Of a stretch of 64,000 nt of DNA, positions 45,811 to 55,021 are shown in pieces. The position numbers and the translations under genes were made by a program. Under the pieces are notes generated by a model that saw only the letters and a list, made by a program, of their open reading frames with translations, had not been told where the DNA came from and made no database searches. Within the stretch, counting starts at the first letter, position 1. Every line of letters begins with the position of its first letter. This stretch comes from Albidovulum sp. (GTDB lineage: Bacteria > Pseudomonadota > Alphaproteobacteria > Rhodobacterales > Rhodobacteraceae): assembly GCA_020637635.1 (NCBI GenBank), contig JACKKB010000008.1, positions 62,001-126,000 of the forward strand, in the 5' to 3' direction.

Positions 45811-46457
45811 CGCTTCCGTTCCCGCTCAGCCCGGCGCCGGACGCAACCGCCCGCGAACGGGGCCGGCTGCTCTTTGCCGGGCCGGTGACCTTTCTCAAGG
45901 GCGTCGTGGCGATGTCGGGCCTGCCCCCGGCGGACCGGCCCGAGGTCTGTTTCGCCGGGCGTTCGAATGTCGGAAAATCCTCGCTCATCAACGCGCTCAC
46001 CGGGCGCAGGGCGCTGGCGCGGGCCTCGAACACGCCGGGACGCACGCAGGAGATAAACTACTTCACGCTTGGCGACAGCGCCTATCTCGTCGACCTGCCG
46101 GGCTACGGGTTCGCCGAGGCGCCGGTGGCGGTGGTGGCGAAATGGCAGGCCCTTCTCAAGGCCTACCTGGCGGGGCGGCCGACCCTGCGCCGGGTCTTTG
46201 TGCTGATCGACACCCGCCACGGGGTGAAGGGCGTGGACGAGGAGATCCTGACCCTGCTCGACCGCTCCGCGGTGCCTTTCCAGGCGGTGCTGACCAAGGC
46301 CGACAAGGTGGGGGCGCAGGCGCGCGAGGCGACGCTGGCGCAGGTGCGGGGCGCCTTGCAGGCCCATCCCGCCGCCTATCCCGAACTTCTGCTCACCTCG
46401 TCGGAAAAGGGCGACGGCATCGAAACGCTGCGCGCCGTCATCTCGGGGATCGCCTGA
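45807..46457 (+). CDS. engB: Ribosome-biogenesis GTPase EngB/YsxC
   Basis: A 216-residue GTPase required for large-subunit assembly. G1 is FAGRSNVGKSSLINALTGR, G3 is DLPGYGFAEAPV, G4 is LTKADKV. The GTG start overlaps the MOSC gene stop. Length fits EngB. Confidence 0.95.
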   Translation: MTLPFPLSPAPDATARERGRLLFAGPVTFLKGVVAMSGLPPADRPEVCFAGRSNVGKSSLINALTGRRALARASNTPGRTQEINYFTLGDSAYLVDLPGYGFAEAPVAVVAKWQALLKAYLAGRPTLRRVFVLIDTRHGVKGVDEEILTLLDRSAVPFQAVLTKADKVGAQAREATLAQVRGALQAHPAAYPELLLTSSEKGDGIETLRAVISGIA

Positions 46458-46470
46458 GAAGGATCGGGGC

Positions 46471-47205
46471 TCAGACGTGCTGGCCTGCGTTCACCTCGAT
46501 CTCGGTGCCGGTCACATAGCTCGACTGGCCCGAACAGAGAAACCAGATCACATCCGCCACTTCCGATGGCTGGCCAAGCCGCCTGAGCGGCAGCCCGGCG
46601 ACGATCTTCTCGGTGCCGGGGGACAGGATCGAGGTCTCGATCTCGCCCGGCGCGATGGCGTTCACGCGCACGCCCAGAGGACCGAAATCATGCGCCATCT
46701 CGCGCGTGAGCGCCTTCAGCGCCGCCTTCGAGGTCGCGTAGGCCGCGCCGGCGAAAGGATGGACCCTGCTGCCGGCGATGGAGGTCACGTTCACGACTGC
46801 GCCCCGGGCCGCCGACAGCTCCCTCCTCAACCCGCGTGCCAGCACGATCGGGGCGAAGAAATTCACATGGAAGACCTTGCCCCAGTCGCGCAGATCGGTG
46901 TCGATCGAGGACAGCCGCGCCCCGCCCTGCCCCTTGGGCGAGATGCCGGCATTGTTGACAAGCGCGTCGAGCCTGCCGCCGAGCCGGGCGCGGATCGTCT
47001 CGATCGCCTCCATGGTGCGGACCGGGTCGGAGAGGTCCACCTCGATGTGGTCCTCGCGCCCGCCGCCCCAGGGGCATTCCTCCGGGAAGGGCTGGCGCGA
47101 ACAGGTGATGACGCGCCAGCCCTCGCGGGCAAAGCGCTTTACCGTCGCATGGCCGATCCCGCGCGAGGCGCCGGTCAGCAGAAGGGTCTTGCGGTCGTCG
47201 CTCAT
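46471..47205 (-). CDS. Short-chain dehydrogenase/reductase
   Basis: A 244-residue classical SDR with the cofactor motif LLTGASRGIGHATVKRF, NNAGIS, a catalytic Ser in NVTSIAGSRVHPF and the Y-x-x-x-K pair in AYATSKAALKAL. The substrate is unknown. Start MSDDRKTLL at 47205 follows GGGGGAG on the minus strand. It is convergent with engB and divergent from argB. Confidence 0.88.
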   Translation of the reverse strand: MSDDRKTLLLTGASRGIGHATVKRFAREGWRVITCSRQPFPEECPWGGGREDHIEVDLSDPVRTMEAIETIRARLGGRLDALVNNAGISPKGQGGARLSSIDTDLRDWGKVFHVNFFAPIVLARGLRRELSAARGAVVNVTSIAGSRVHPFAGAAYATSKAALKALTREMAHDFGPLGVRVNAIAPGEIETSILSPGTEKIVAGLPLRRLGQPSEVADVIWFLCSGQSSYVTGTEIEVNAGQHV

Positions 47206-47324
47206 GGCGCTCCCCCGGTTTGCGGCCAACCTACGCGCGCCCCGGGCGGAAAGGCAACGCCTTCACCCTTGGCAGGGGCGCCGCAAGAAGCTACGAAAAG
47301 CGCCTGAGCCCCCCGGATCGCCCG

Positions 47325-48218
47325 ATGAGAAAGCAGAACATGAACAGAGACTGGATCGCCACGGCGCGGACCCTGTCCGAGGCCCTGCCCTATCTGCAGC
47401 GCTATGCCGGCGCGATCGTCGTGGTGAAATTCGGCGGCAACGCGATGGGCGATGCCGAGGCCATGGCCGAGTTCGCGCGCGATATCGTGCTCATGCGGCA
47501 GGTCGGCGTCAACCCGGTCGTCGTGCATGGCGGCGGGCCGATGATCAACGACCTGCTCGCCCGGCTCGGCATCAAGTCCGAGTTCGTGCGCGGCAAGCGG
47601 GTGACCGACAAGGCCACCGTCGAAGTCGTCGAAATGGTGCTGACCGGGCTTGTCAACAAGCGCATCGTGCAGGCGATCATGGACGAGGGCGGCCGGGCCG
47701 TCGGGCTTTCGGGCAAGGACGACGATCTCATGGTCTGCGTGGCGGACGATCCGGAACTCGGCTTCGTCGGAAAGCCCGTCGAGATGAACGTGCAGGTGCT
47801 GCGCGATCTCTTCTCCGCCGGGATCATTCCGGTCGTGGCGCCGGTCGCGACGGGCATGCAGGCGAACGAGACCTTCAACGTGAACGGCGACACCGCCGCA
47901 GGCGCGCTTGCCGCGGCGCTGAAGGCCGACCGTCTCTTGCTGCTGACCGATGTCTCGGGCGTGAAGAACGCCTCAGGCGAGGTGGTGACGCAGCTGTCGC
48001 CCGATGAAATCCGCGCGATGATTGCCGATGGCACGATTTCGGGCGGGATGATCCCCAAGGCCGAAACCGCGCTTCTGGCCGTCGACGGCGGCGTGCGGGC
48101 GGCGGTGATCCTCGACGGGCGGCAACCGAATGCCTGCCTGCTGGAGCTTTTCACCGAACACGGCGCCGGCTCGATCATCCGCTCGACCGAGTCGCGGATG
48201 AAGCCGCGCGGGCGGTGA
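47325..48218 (+). CDS. argB: Acetylglutamate kinase
   Basis: A 297-residue amino-acid kinase phosphorylating N-acetylglutamate in arginine synthesis. Motifs: VVVKFGGNAMGD, VVVHGGGPMINDLLARLGI, NVNGDTAAGALAAALKADRL and GMIPKAETALLAV. The start could also be the ATG at 47340; both have poor ribosome-binding sites. The end overlaps the next gene by GTGA. Confidence 0.95.
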   Translation: MRKQNMNRDWIATARTLSEALPYLQRYAGAIVVVKFGGNAMGDAEAMAEFARDIVLMRQVGVNPVVVHGGGPMINDLLARLGIKSEFVRGKRVTDKATVEVVEMVLTGLVNKRIVQAIMDEGGRAVGLSGKDDDLMVCVADDPELGFVGKPVEMNVQVLRDLFSAGIIPVVAPVATGMQANETFNVNGDTAAGALAAALKADRLLLLTDVSGVKNASGEVVTQLSPDEIRAMIADGTISGGMIPKAETALLAVDGGVRAAVILDGRQPNACLLELFTEHGAGSIIRSTESRMKPRGR

Positions 48219-48868
48219 TCCCCTTCCGCCAGATCGAAGACGACGCGGCGGCGCAATCGCTCGCGGTCTTCGGGGCCTTTCACGGCGGGCCGGGCGCGGG
48301 ATTGCCCGGCTCCGGCACGCTTGTCCTTCTCGGACCGCGCGAACCCGGCTTCTGGCCCGCCGTCATCGCCAGCCCCGAATGGCAAGACGGCGCGGCCGAT
48401 CCGCTTGACCGCTGGTCGGCGCGGGTGATCGGCACCCTGGCCGAGGGGTTCGGGGGAAGGGCGCTCTTTCCCTTCGGCGGGCCGCCCTATCACCCGTTCT
48501 ATCGCTGGGCGGTCACCTCGGGGCGGGCCTGGGTCTCGCCGGTGACACTTCTTGTCCACGAAACCGCGGGGCTCATGGTCTCCTATCGCGGCGCGATCCT
48601 GCTGCCGGGAAGGCTGGAGCTGCCGCCGGTTCCGGCGCGTTCGCCCTGTGCGGAATGCGCCGGGCAGCCCTGTCTGGCCGCCTGTCCGGCCGGCGCGCTC
48701 GGGGCGTCAGGCTATGACCTGCCCGCCTGCCACGGATTTCTCGACACCGCCGCGGGCAGCGATTGTCTTTCTTCGGGCTGTCGCGTGCGTCGCGCTTGCC
48801 CGATCTCGCAGGGCTATGGCAGGCTGGCGGCGCAATCCGCCTATCACATGGGGCTATTCCACAGATGA
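48215..48868 (+). CDS. Ferredoxin-like Fe-S protein of unknown function
   Basis: A 217-residue protein ending in a cysteine-rich segment: CAECAGQPCLAACPAGAL, a further Cys in ACHGFL and CLSSGCRVRRACPIS. The spacing C-x2-C-x4-C-x3-C-P suggests an iron-sulfur cluster distantly like that of epoxyqueuosine reductase, but no such catalytic domain is present. Its GTG start overlaps argB and its stop overlaps the SixA-type gene, so it is strictly co-translated. Function is not known to me. Confidence 0.72.
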   Translation: MIPFRQIEDDAAAQSLAVFGAFHGGPGAGLPGSGTLVLLGPREPGFWPAVIASPEWQDGAADPLDRWSARVIGTLAEGFGGRALFPFGGPPYHPFYRWAVTSGRAWVSPVTLLVHETAGLMVSYRGAILLPGRLELPPVPARSPCAECAGQPCLAACPAGALGASGYDLPACHGFLDTAAGSDCLSSGCRVRRACPISQGYGRLAAQSAYHMGLFHR

Positions 48869-49383
48869 CACCCGCCGGCCATCGCCGCCTTATCCTGACG
48901 CGCCATGCGAAATCCGCGTGGGATGATCCGCTGATCAAGGACCACGACCGACCGCTCAACGCGCGGGGGGTCCGCGCGGCGCTGGAACTGGGCGAATGGC
49001 TCACGTCGCGCGGCTACGAGCCCGACGAGGTGCTCTGTTCCTCGGCCCTGCGGACGCGCGAGACCTGGGAACGGGTGATGGCGGCGCCGCTCGAGGTGCG
49101 GCCGAAGCTTCAGTTTCTCGATGCCCTCTATCACGCGAGCCCCGACATGATGTTGAAGGTGCTCAGGGAGGCACGGGGCGAATGCGTGATGATGGTCGGC
49201 CACAATCCGGGCATCGCCGAGCTGGCCGCGATGCTGGCCTCGCGCGCGCCATCGGATCCGGATTTCCACCGCTACCCGACAGCCGCGACCCTTGTCGTCG
49301 ATTTCCAGATTGCGGGCTGGTCCGAAGCCGCGCCCGGCAGGGGCAGCGTTCTCGATTTCTTCGTACCGTCGGGGCGCGGCTAG
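48865..49383 (+). CDS. SixA-type histidine phosphatase
   Basis: A 172-residue histidine-phosphatase-fold protein with the catalytic RHAKSAWDDP at the N-terminus, DRPLNARGVRAALELGEWL, CSSALRTRETW and a second catalytic His in VMMVGHNPGIAEL. It resembles SixA, which dephosphorylates phosphohistidine on signalling proteins. Substrate is unknown. ATG 48865 overlaps the upstream stop. Confidence 0.87.
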   Translation: MTPAGHRRLILTRHAKSAWDDPLIKDHDRPLNARGVRAALELGEWLTSRGYEPDEVLCSSALRTRETWERVMAAPLEVRPKLQFLDALYHASPDMMLKVLREARGECVMMVGHNPGIAELAAMLASRAPSDPDFHRYPTAATLVVDFQIAGWSEAAPGRGSVLDFFVPSGRG

Positions 49384-49403
49384 GCGCCGCGCCCTGCCCG
49401 CGG

Positions 49404-50198
49404 TCAGTGGCCGAGGATCTGACTGAGGAACAGCTTGGTCCGGTCCGACTGCGGATTGTTGAAGAACTCGCGCGGCTCGTTCTGCTCGACGATCTGGCCC
49501 TGGTCCATGAAGACGACGCGGTTCGCAACCGCCTGGGCGAAGCCCATCTCGTGGGTCACGCAGAGCATCGTCATGCCCTCTTCGGCAAGCTCGATCATGG
49601 TGTCGAGCACCTCCTTGATCATCTCGGGATCGAGCGCCGAAGTCGGTTCGTCGAAAAGCATGATCCGCGGCTTCATGCAGAGCGAGCGGGCGATGGCGAC
49701 GCGCTGCTGCTGACCGCCCGAAAGCTGGCCGGGGTATTTGTGCGCCTGTTCGGGGATCTTCACCTTGGAGAGGAAATGCATCGCCGTTTCCTCGGCCTCC
49801 CGCTTGGGCACCTTGCGGACCCAGATCGGCGCCAGCGTGCAGTTCTCGAGGATCGTCAGATGCGGGAAGAGGTTGAAGTGCTGGAACACCATGCCGACTT
49901 CGGAGCGCACCTTGTCGATGTTCTTGAGGTCCGAGGTCAGCTCGATCCCGTCGACGACTATCTTGCCCTTCTGGTGCTCTTCCAGCCGGTTGATGCAGCG
50001 GATGAGTGTCGATTTGCCCGAGCCCGAGGGTCCGCAGATGACGATCCGCTCGCCCCGGTTCACGGTCATGTTCACATCGCGCAACACGTGGAACTGCCCG
50101 TACCACTTGTTCATGTTGCTAATCTGGATCGCAACTTCGTCAGATACCTGCATCTGGCTGCGATTGATCTGGCGGGTTACGGCATGGGGGTCCGACAT
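49404..50198 (-). CDS. bztD: Glutamate/aspartate ABC transporter ATP-binding protein
   Basis: A 264-residue ABC ATPase of the polar amino-acid family: Walker A GPSGSGKSTLIRC, signature LSGGQQQRVAIARSL, Walker B IMLFDEPTSALDPEM and switch THEMGFA. It is the last gene of the bztABCD operon and energises uptake of glutamate, glutamine, aspartate and asparagine, as in Rhodobacter capsulatus. Ten bp separate it from bztC. Confidence 0.95.
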   Translation of the reverse strand: MSDPHAVTRQINRSQMQVSDEVAIQISNMNKWYGQFHVLRDVNMTVNRGERIVICGPSGSGKSTLIRCINRLEEHQKGKIVVDGIELTSDLKNIDKVRSEVGMVFQHFNLFPHLTILENCTLAPIWVRKVPKREAEETAMHFLSKVKIPEQAHKYPGQLSGGQQQRVAIARSLCMKPRIMLFDEPTSALDPEMIKEVLDTMIELAEEGMTMLCVTHEMGFAQAVANRVVFMDQGQIVEQNEPREFFNNPQSDRTKLFLSQILGH

Positions 50199-50208
50199 CG
50201 AAGTCTCC

Positions 50209-51681
50209 CTATCGGTGTTCGCGCTTCAGCAGCCGCTCGAGATGCATCGAGTAGCGCGACATGCTGAAACAGATGACGAAGAAGATGCAGCCGACGAAGA
50301 TATAGGGTTCCCAGTAGATCCCCTTCCAGTCGAGCGAGGCGCGGACCGCATCGGTGATGCCCTTCAGCGGGTCGAGCAGCGCCACGAAGACGACGAGCGT
50401 GGTGTCCTTGAAGAGCCCGATGAAGGAGGAGACGATCCCGGGGATCGATATCTTCAGCGCCTGCGGCATGATGATCAGCCGCTGCGCCTTCCAGTAGTCG
50501 AGGCCGAGCGCGTCGGCGGCCTCATACTGCCCGCGCGGCAATGCGGCGAGGCCGCCGCGTATCACCTCTGCAATATAGGCGGCCGAGAAGAAGGTCACCA
50601 TGATGATGACGCGCAGGATGATGTTGAAGTTGGTGCCCGGCGGCAGGAAGTAGTTCAGAAGCAGCGAGGCGGTGAAAAGGAGCGTGATGAGCGGCACGCC
50701 ACGGATGAACTCGATGAAGCCGACGCATATCCATTTCACCAGCAGCATGTCGGACTTGCGGCCGAGTGCCAGGATGATGCCGAGCGGAAGCGAGGCGGCG
50801 ATCCCGCTCACGCCGATGACGAAGGCAAGGACGAAACCGCCGAAATCGTCCGAGCGCACTTCCCTCAGCCAGAAGGGCTTGCCGTGGCCGGTGATCCGAT
50901 CGAGCGCGAGGGCGAAGGGCTCCGAGCCGTAGTACCACCAGAGGATCGGAACCAGGACCGCCGCCGTGGCGCCGAAGACGAGCCCTCCGGCCGGCGAGAC
51001 GAGCCGGAAGGCCAGTCCGCCGAGGACGAAGCCCAGCAGGATCGCTACCGACATCCAGATCGACCCGCCCCAGAGAAGCCAGAGCGCCAACACCGGGAAG
51101 ATCAGCGTGAACCAGGAAAGCGTGGCGGGGTATTTCCGGCCACTCCGCCCCAGAAGGCCCGCGACGACAAGGATGACCACGAGGATGCCGGCCGGGATGG
51201 CGTCGCCATAGGCCACGGAAAGCCAGAGGATCAGCGCGCCGACCACCCCGCCCGCGACCATCAGCCGCGGCGTCCATTCCCGAAAGAGAACCGGCACGAT
51301 GGCCACGAAGAGAAGCAGGAAGGTCAGGACCGGGCGCCAATAGAGGTCGTTCGGGTAGAAGCCGAACAGGAACTGGTTCCAGCGTTCGCGGATCATCGCC
51401 CAGCAGGCTCCATGCGCGTCGGGGCCCCAGGTATTGGCGACGATCTCGCGGCATTCGGAAAAGGTCTTGGCGTTCCAGACCGAATGCAGGAACCAGGGCA
51501 GCGCGAGGTTCAGCAGATAGGCGATGGTAGTGAGCCCGGCGAGGGTGAGAAGCGTGTTGAGCGGTCCGGAAAAGAGGTTCTCGCGCAGCCATTTCACCGC
51601 CCCGATCTGGGTCGCGGGCGGACCTTCGGGGGCCAGCATCTCCTTGCGGACGAAGGGCGCGGATGTGGTCTTGTCAGCCAT
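50209..51681 (-). CDS. bztC: Glutamate/aspartate ABC transporter permease
   Basis: A 490-residue inner-membrane permease. Many hydrophobic helices precede the C-terminal HisM-type domain with EFIRGVPLITLLFTASLLLN and YWKAQRLIIMPQALKISIPG, which docks on BztD. It is large compared with ordinary HisM permeases, as is usual for Bzt/Aap systems. It starts one base after the end of bztB. Confidence 0.93.
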   Translation of the reverse strand: MADKTTSAPFVRKEMLAPEGPPATQIGAVKWLRENLFSGPLNTLLTLAGLTTIAYLLNLALPWFLHSVWNAKTFSECREIVANTWGPDAHGACWAMIRERWNQFLFGFYPNDLYWRPVLTFLLLFVAIVPVLFREWTPRLMVAGGVVGALILWLSVAYGDAIPAGILVVILVVAGLLGRSGRKYPATLSWFTLIFPVLALWLLWGGSIWMSVAILLGFVLGGLAFRLVSPAGGLVFGATAAVLVPILWWYYGSEPFALALDRITGHGKPFWLREVRSDDFGGFVLAFVIGVSGIAASLPLGIILALGRKSDMLLVKWICVGFIEFIRGVPLITLLFTASLLLNYFLPPGTNFNIILRVIIMVTFFSAAYIAEVIRGGLAALPRGQYEAADALGLDYWKAQRLIIMPQALKISIPGIVSSFIGLFKDTTLVVFVALLDPLKGITDAVRASLDWKGIYWEPYIFVGCIFFVICFSMSRYSMHLERLLKREHR

Positions 51682-51682
51682 C

Positions 51683-52960
51683 TCAGCGCTCCTTCAGCTT
51701 CACGGAATTGTTGTAGACGTTCATGCCACCCGAAATCATCAGGCTGATCACGAGGTAGATCAGCATCAGGAGCAGCATGCATTCCAGCTCACGCCCGGTC
51801 TGGTTCAGCGTGATGCCGCCGAGCGTGCCGCGCAGATCCATGTAGCTGACCGCGATGGCGAGCGAGGAGTTCTTGGTGAGGTTCAGGTATTGCGAGATGA
51901 GCGGCGGGATGATGACGCGCAGCGCCTGCGGCAGGATCACGAGGCTCATCGTGCGGCGCGGCCTGAGACCGAGCGCCGCGGCTGCTTCGGACTGGCCCTT
52001 GGAGATAGCGGCGATACCGGCGCGGACGATCTCGCCAATGAAGGCCGCGGTATAGAGCGTGAGCCCCAGCCAGAGCGCCATGAAGGAGTTCAGCACGAGA
52101 ATGCCGCCGGTGAAGTTGAAGCCGCCGAGCGTCGGGCGCTCGAGATGGAAGCCGAGTGCGATCAGCAGAGCCAGGAGCGGCACGAAGAGCACCAGAAGCT
52201 CCATCCACCAGGTCGAGGGGCGCAAGCCGGTGCGATCCTGAACGTCGCTTGCATTCTTGCGTATGCGCCGGAAGGCGAAGATGCTGGCAGCGATCACGGC
52301 GAGGATCGCGACCGTGTTCAGGCTGATTGGCAGGAAGCCGATCTTGATCTCGCCCAGCGAGCGTTCGTAGAGCGCCTTCGGAATGAACGTGCCCCGGTTG
52401 GTCACGGCGACGCTGTCGAAGAGGATCATCGAGGCGGCCGGCTCGGTGCCCTCGGCAACCATCTGGTCGGTGACCTTGAAGTCGCGCGGCTGGGGCGTGA
52501 CCTCGGTAAAGACCGCAAAGGCCACGAGGATCCAGAGCAGGACCGGCACGTTGCGGAATATCTCGACATAGACCGTCATCAGCCGCGCCACGAGCCAGTT
52601 CGAGGAAAGCCGCAGCACGCCGACGAAAACGCCGATGATGGTGGCGGCGATGCAGCCCAGCACCGAGACGAGAATCGTGTTCACGAGCCCGACGAGAAGG
52701 GCGCGGAAATGGGTATCGTCGTTGCTGTAGGGGATGAGCGTCTGGTTGATGTCGTAGCCGGCGCGATTCCACAGGAAGGAAAAGCTCAGGTCCTTGCCGC
52801 GATCCGCGAGATTGCTGAAGAGGTTGTCGATCAGCCAGGCGGCGGCGGCCATGCAGAGCAGCACGACGACGATCTGAATGGTGATTGACCGATACCGCGT
52901 ATCGTAGATGAGCATGCCCAGCCGGAAACCGGACTGCGGCGTCTCTGCCGTAGTTGCCAT
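51683..52960 (-). CDS. bztB: Glutamate/aspartate ABC transporter permease
   Basis: A 425-residue permease partner of BztC. Conserved parts are NTILVSVLGCIAATIIGVFV, RNVPVLLWILVAFAVF and the C-terminal EAAAALGLRPRRTMSLVILP loop that contacts the ATPase. It is separated from bztA by 127 bp holding a strong hairpin. Confidence 0.93.
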   Translation of the reverse strand: MATTAETPQSGFRLGMLIYDTRYRSITIQIVVVLLCMAAAAWLIDNLFSNLADRGKDLSFSFLWNRAGYDINQTLIPYSNDDTHFRALLVGLVNTILVSVLGCIAATIIGVFVGVLRLSSNWLVARLMTVYVEIFRNVPVLLWILVAFAVFTEVTPQPRDFKVTDQMVAEGTEPAASMILFDSVAVTNRGTFIPKALYERSLGEIKIGFLPISLNTVAILAVIAASIFAFRRIRKNASDVQDRTGLRPSTWWMELLVLFVPLLALLIALGFHLERPTLGGFNFTGGILVLNSFMALWLGLTLYTAAFIGEIVRAGIAAISKGQSEAAAALGLRPRRTMSLVILPQALRVIIPPLISQYLNLTKNSSLAIAVSYMDLRGTLGGITLNQTGRELECMLLLMLIYLVISLMISGGMNVYNNSVKLKER

Positions 52961-53049
52961 TTGCTATCCCCGTTTCCCGCGCTGTCCCGGCATTCGCCGT
53001 GGCGTTGTGACCTGAGGTCCGTGGCGCGAGGAGCCCTGTTGATTGAGAT

Positions 53050-53076
53050 CCGGGGGGCGTCGGAAACGCCCCCCGG
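53050..53076 (-). other. 11-bp stem-loop between bztA and bztB
   Basis: CCGGGGGGCGT (53050-53060) pairs perfectly with 53066-53076 around a 5-nt loop. Without a T-run it is probably an mRNA-stabilising or partial-termination element that raises BztA over the permeases. Confidence 0.65.
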
Positions 53077-53087
53077 CCGGTGTGCGA

Positions 53088-54104
53088 TCAGCGGAACGGC
53101 GGCGAATACTGCAGGCCGCCCTGGGTCCAGAGCGCGTTCAGGCCGCGCGCCAGGCCGATCGGGGTGCCTTCGCCGAGCGTGGCCGCGAAGATCTCGCCAT
53201 AGTTGCCCGAGGCGGCGATCGCCCGCTTGGCCCACTCCTTGTCGAGCCCGAGCATGGCGCCGAGATCACCCTCTCCGCCGAGCATCCGGTTGATTTCCGG
53301 ATTGTCGGTCCCCTTCGAGAGTTCCTCGACATTGGCCGAGGTCACGCCATATTCCTCGGCCGCGACGAGCGCATTGTAGGTCCAGCGGATGATATCGGCC
53401 CACTGGTCGTCGCCCTGACGAACGAGCGGCCCGAGCGGCTCTTTCGAGATGATCTCGGGCAGGATGATGTAGTCGTCCGGGTTCGGGAAGATGGCGCGCG
53501 TCGAGGCGAGGCCCGAGGCGTCCGTCGTATAGGCGTCGCAGGCGCCGGCGAGGAACTGCTGCTCGCCTTCCGCGTTGGTCTGGATGGCCACCGGCTGGTA
53601 GCTCATGTTGTTGACCTTGAAGAAGTCGGCGAGGTTCAGTTCGGTCGTCGTGCCGGTCTGGATGCAGACGGTGGCGCCGTCGAGTTCCTTGGCCGAGGTC
53701 ACGCCCAGATCCTTGCGGACCATGAAGCCCTGGCCGTCGTAGTAGTTGACGCCCACGAAGGTGAACTTCAGGTCGGCATCGCGCGAGAACGTCCAGGTCG
53801 TGTTGCGCGACAGGACGTCGATCTCGCCCGAGGCGAGCGCGGTGAAGCGCGTCTCGCTGGTGGTCGGGACATACTTGACCTTGGAGGAGTCGCCAAGGAC
53901 GGCGGCGGCGACGGCCTTGCAGATCGCGACGTCGAACCCTTGCCAGTTGCCGTTCGCGTCCGGAGCCGCGAAACCGGCCAGACCGGTGTTGACGCCGCAG
54001 TTCAGTTCGCCACGCGCCTTGACGTCGTCAAGGGTCGCGGACGAGGCGAACCCGGCCGCGAGCGCGGCGACTGACAGCGTGCCGAGAAATACGGATGTCT
54101 TCAT
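53088..54104 (-). CDS. bztA: Glutamate/aspartate-binding periplasmic protein
   Basis: A 338-residue periplasmic binding protein. A signal peptide (MKTSVFLGTLSVAALAAGFA) precedes LDDVKARGELNCGVNTGLAG, NGNWQGFDVAICKAVAAAVL and SGEIDVLSRNTTWTFSRDAD, all typical of AapJ/BztA. It collects acidic amino acids and their amides for BztBCD. Start 54104 is supported by the signal peptide. Confidence 0.95.
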   Translation of the reverse strand: MKTSVFLGTLSVAALAAGFASSATLDDVKARGELNCGVNTGLAGFAAPDANGNWQGFDVAICKAVAAAVLGDSSKVKYVPTTSETRFTALASGEIDVLSRNTTWTFSRDADLKFTFVGVNYYDGQGFMVRKDLGVTSAKELDGATVCIQTGTTTELNLADFFKVNNMSYQPVAIQTNAEGEQQFLAGACDAYTTDASGLASTRAIFPNPDDYIILPEIISKEPLGPLVRQGDDQWADIIRWTYNALVAAEEYGVTSANVEELSKGTDNPEINRMLGGEGDLGAMLGLDKEWAKRAIAASGNYGEIFAATLGEGTPIGLARGLNALWTQGGLQYSPPFR

Positions 54105-54197
54105 ACTTACCTCTTCCTGAGTTTCCGCACTGAGGCGGAAGTGAGGGCCAGCTGAACCTGGCACCGTTTATCGGGGCTCATCCCCAGTGCGCGCCAG

Positions 54198-54224
54198 TGT
54201 TTACAGTTGGTCGCAGCGCGTCAA
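54198..54224 (-). promoter_or_regulatory. Possible bztA promoter
   Basis: On the minus strand TTGACG (54219-54224) is followed after 15 bp by TAAACA (54198-54203), about 95 nt upstream of bztA. The -35 is good, the spacing short. Confidence 0.4.
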
Positions 54225-54301
54225 GAACCCAATTGCCCATTGGCCCCTGCGGAATGCCGCAGCCTCAGATTATATCGCGCCGCGTGCGGGCACGCGCAAC
54301 T

Positions 54302-55021
54302 TCATGGCGAAACCGGGTGCAGAAGTTTCCAGAAATTGTGCGCCGCCAGAAAGTCGCGGCGCTTGTTCGCGGCGGCGATGGCTGCCTCGCTGTCCTCGCC
54401 CCAGAGCTCTGCCTGCCAGTTCTCGTCGATCCGCGAGAGCTGCCAGAGCGCATCGGGGGAAAAATGCTGATCCGTCGCCGCCAGACCGAGAATCAACGAC
54501 CCCGAAAGAGCGACGAGATCGTGAAGCGCGGCAAGTTCGAACGGGCCGACCGCGTCGACCTTCGCGCGCAGCCGCTCGAGGCTGTCGCGGGGCTGCTGAA
54601 CGGGGGCAATGCCGCGCGTCACGCGCAGCACGACCCCATGGGTCTCGGCGGCCCAGCGCAGCATCGGGTCCCAGCCCGCGGCCTGTCGCGCCACGAGTTC
54701 CGCGGGCGCCTCGGCGCGGTAGCACAGCAGGTCCGTCCCGCCATACTCGGCAATGAGCGCGGCCACCTCGGCGCGCTGCGGCACCACCTTGTCGATGGCG
54801 GCATTGACGCCACGGGTCACCGGCATCAGCCGCGGATCGACAGTGCCCTCGACGGCGCGCCATTCCGCGGCCAGCGCCTCGGCCAGCGCCGGCGTCGGGA
54901 CCACGAGCGGCGCCTTTGCCGGCGTGCGCAGCAGGCGCGCGTCAAGCCGGACCGACCAGCCGCCCTCGACCGGTTCCACAGTTACCTCCTGCCAGAAGCG
55001 TCGCGCCGCCCAGCCGCTCAT
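54302..55021 (-). CDS. ATP12-family F1-ATPase assembly chaperone
   Basis: A 239-residue protein of the ATP12 family, which binds the F1 alpha subunit during assembly in mitochondria and alphaproteobacteria. Family stretches are RRFWQEVTVEPVEGGWSVRL, PLVVPTPALAEALAAEWRAV and TDLLCYRAEAPAELVARQAA, ending AANKRRDFLAAHNF. It overlaps the HAD gene upstream by 4 nt. Confidence 0.92.
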   Translation of the reverse strand: MSGWAARRFWQEVTVEPVEGGWSVRLDARLLRTPAKAPLVVPTPALAEALAAEWRAVEGTVDPRLMPVTRGVNAAIDKVVPQRAEVAALIAEYGGTDLLCYRAEAPAELVARQAAGWDPMLRWAAETHGVVLRVTRGIAPVQQPRDSLERLRAKVDAVGPFELAALHDLVALSGSLILGLAATDQHFSPDALWQLSRIDENWQAELWGEDSEAAIAAANKRRDFLAAHNFWKLLHPVSP

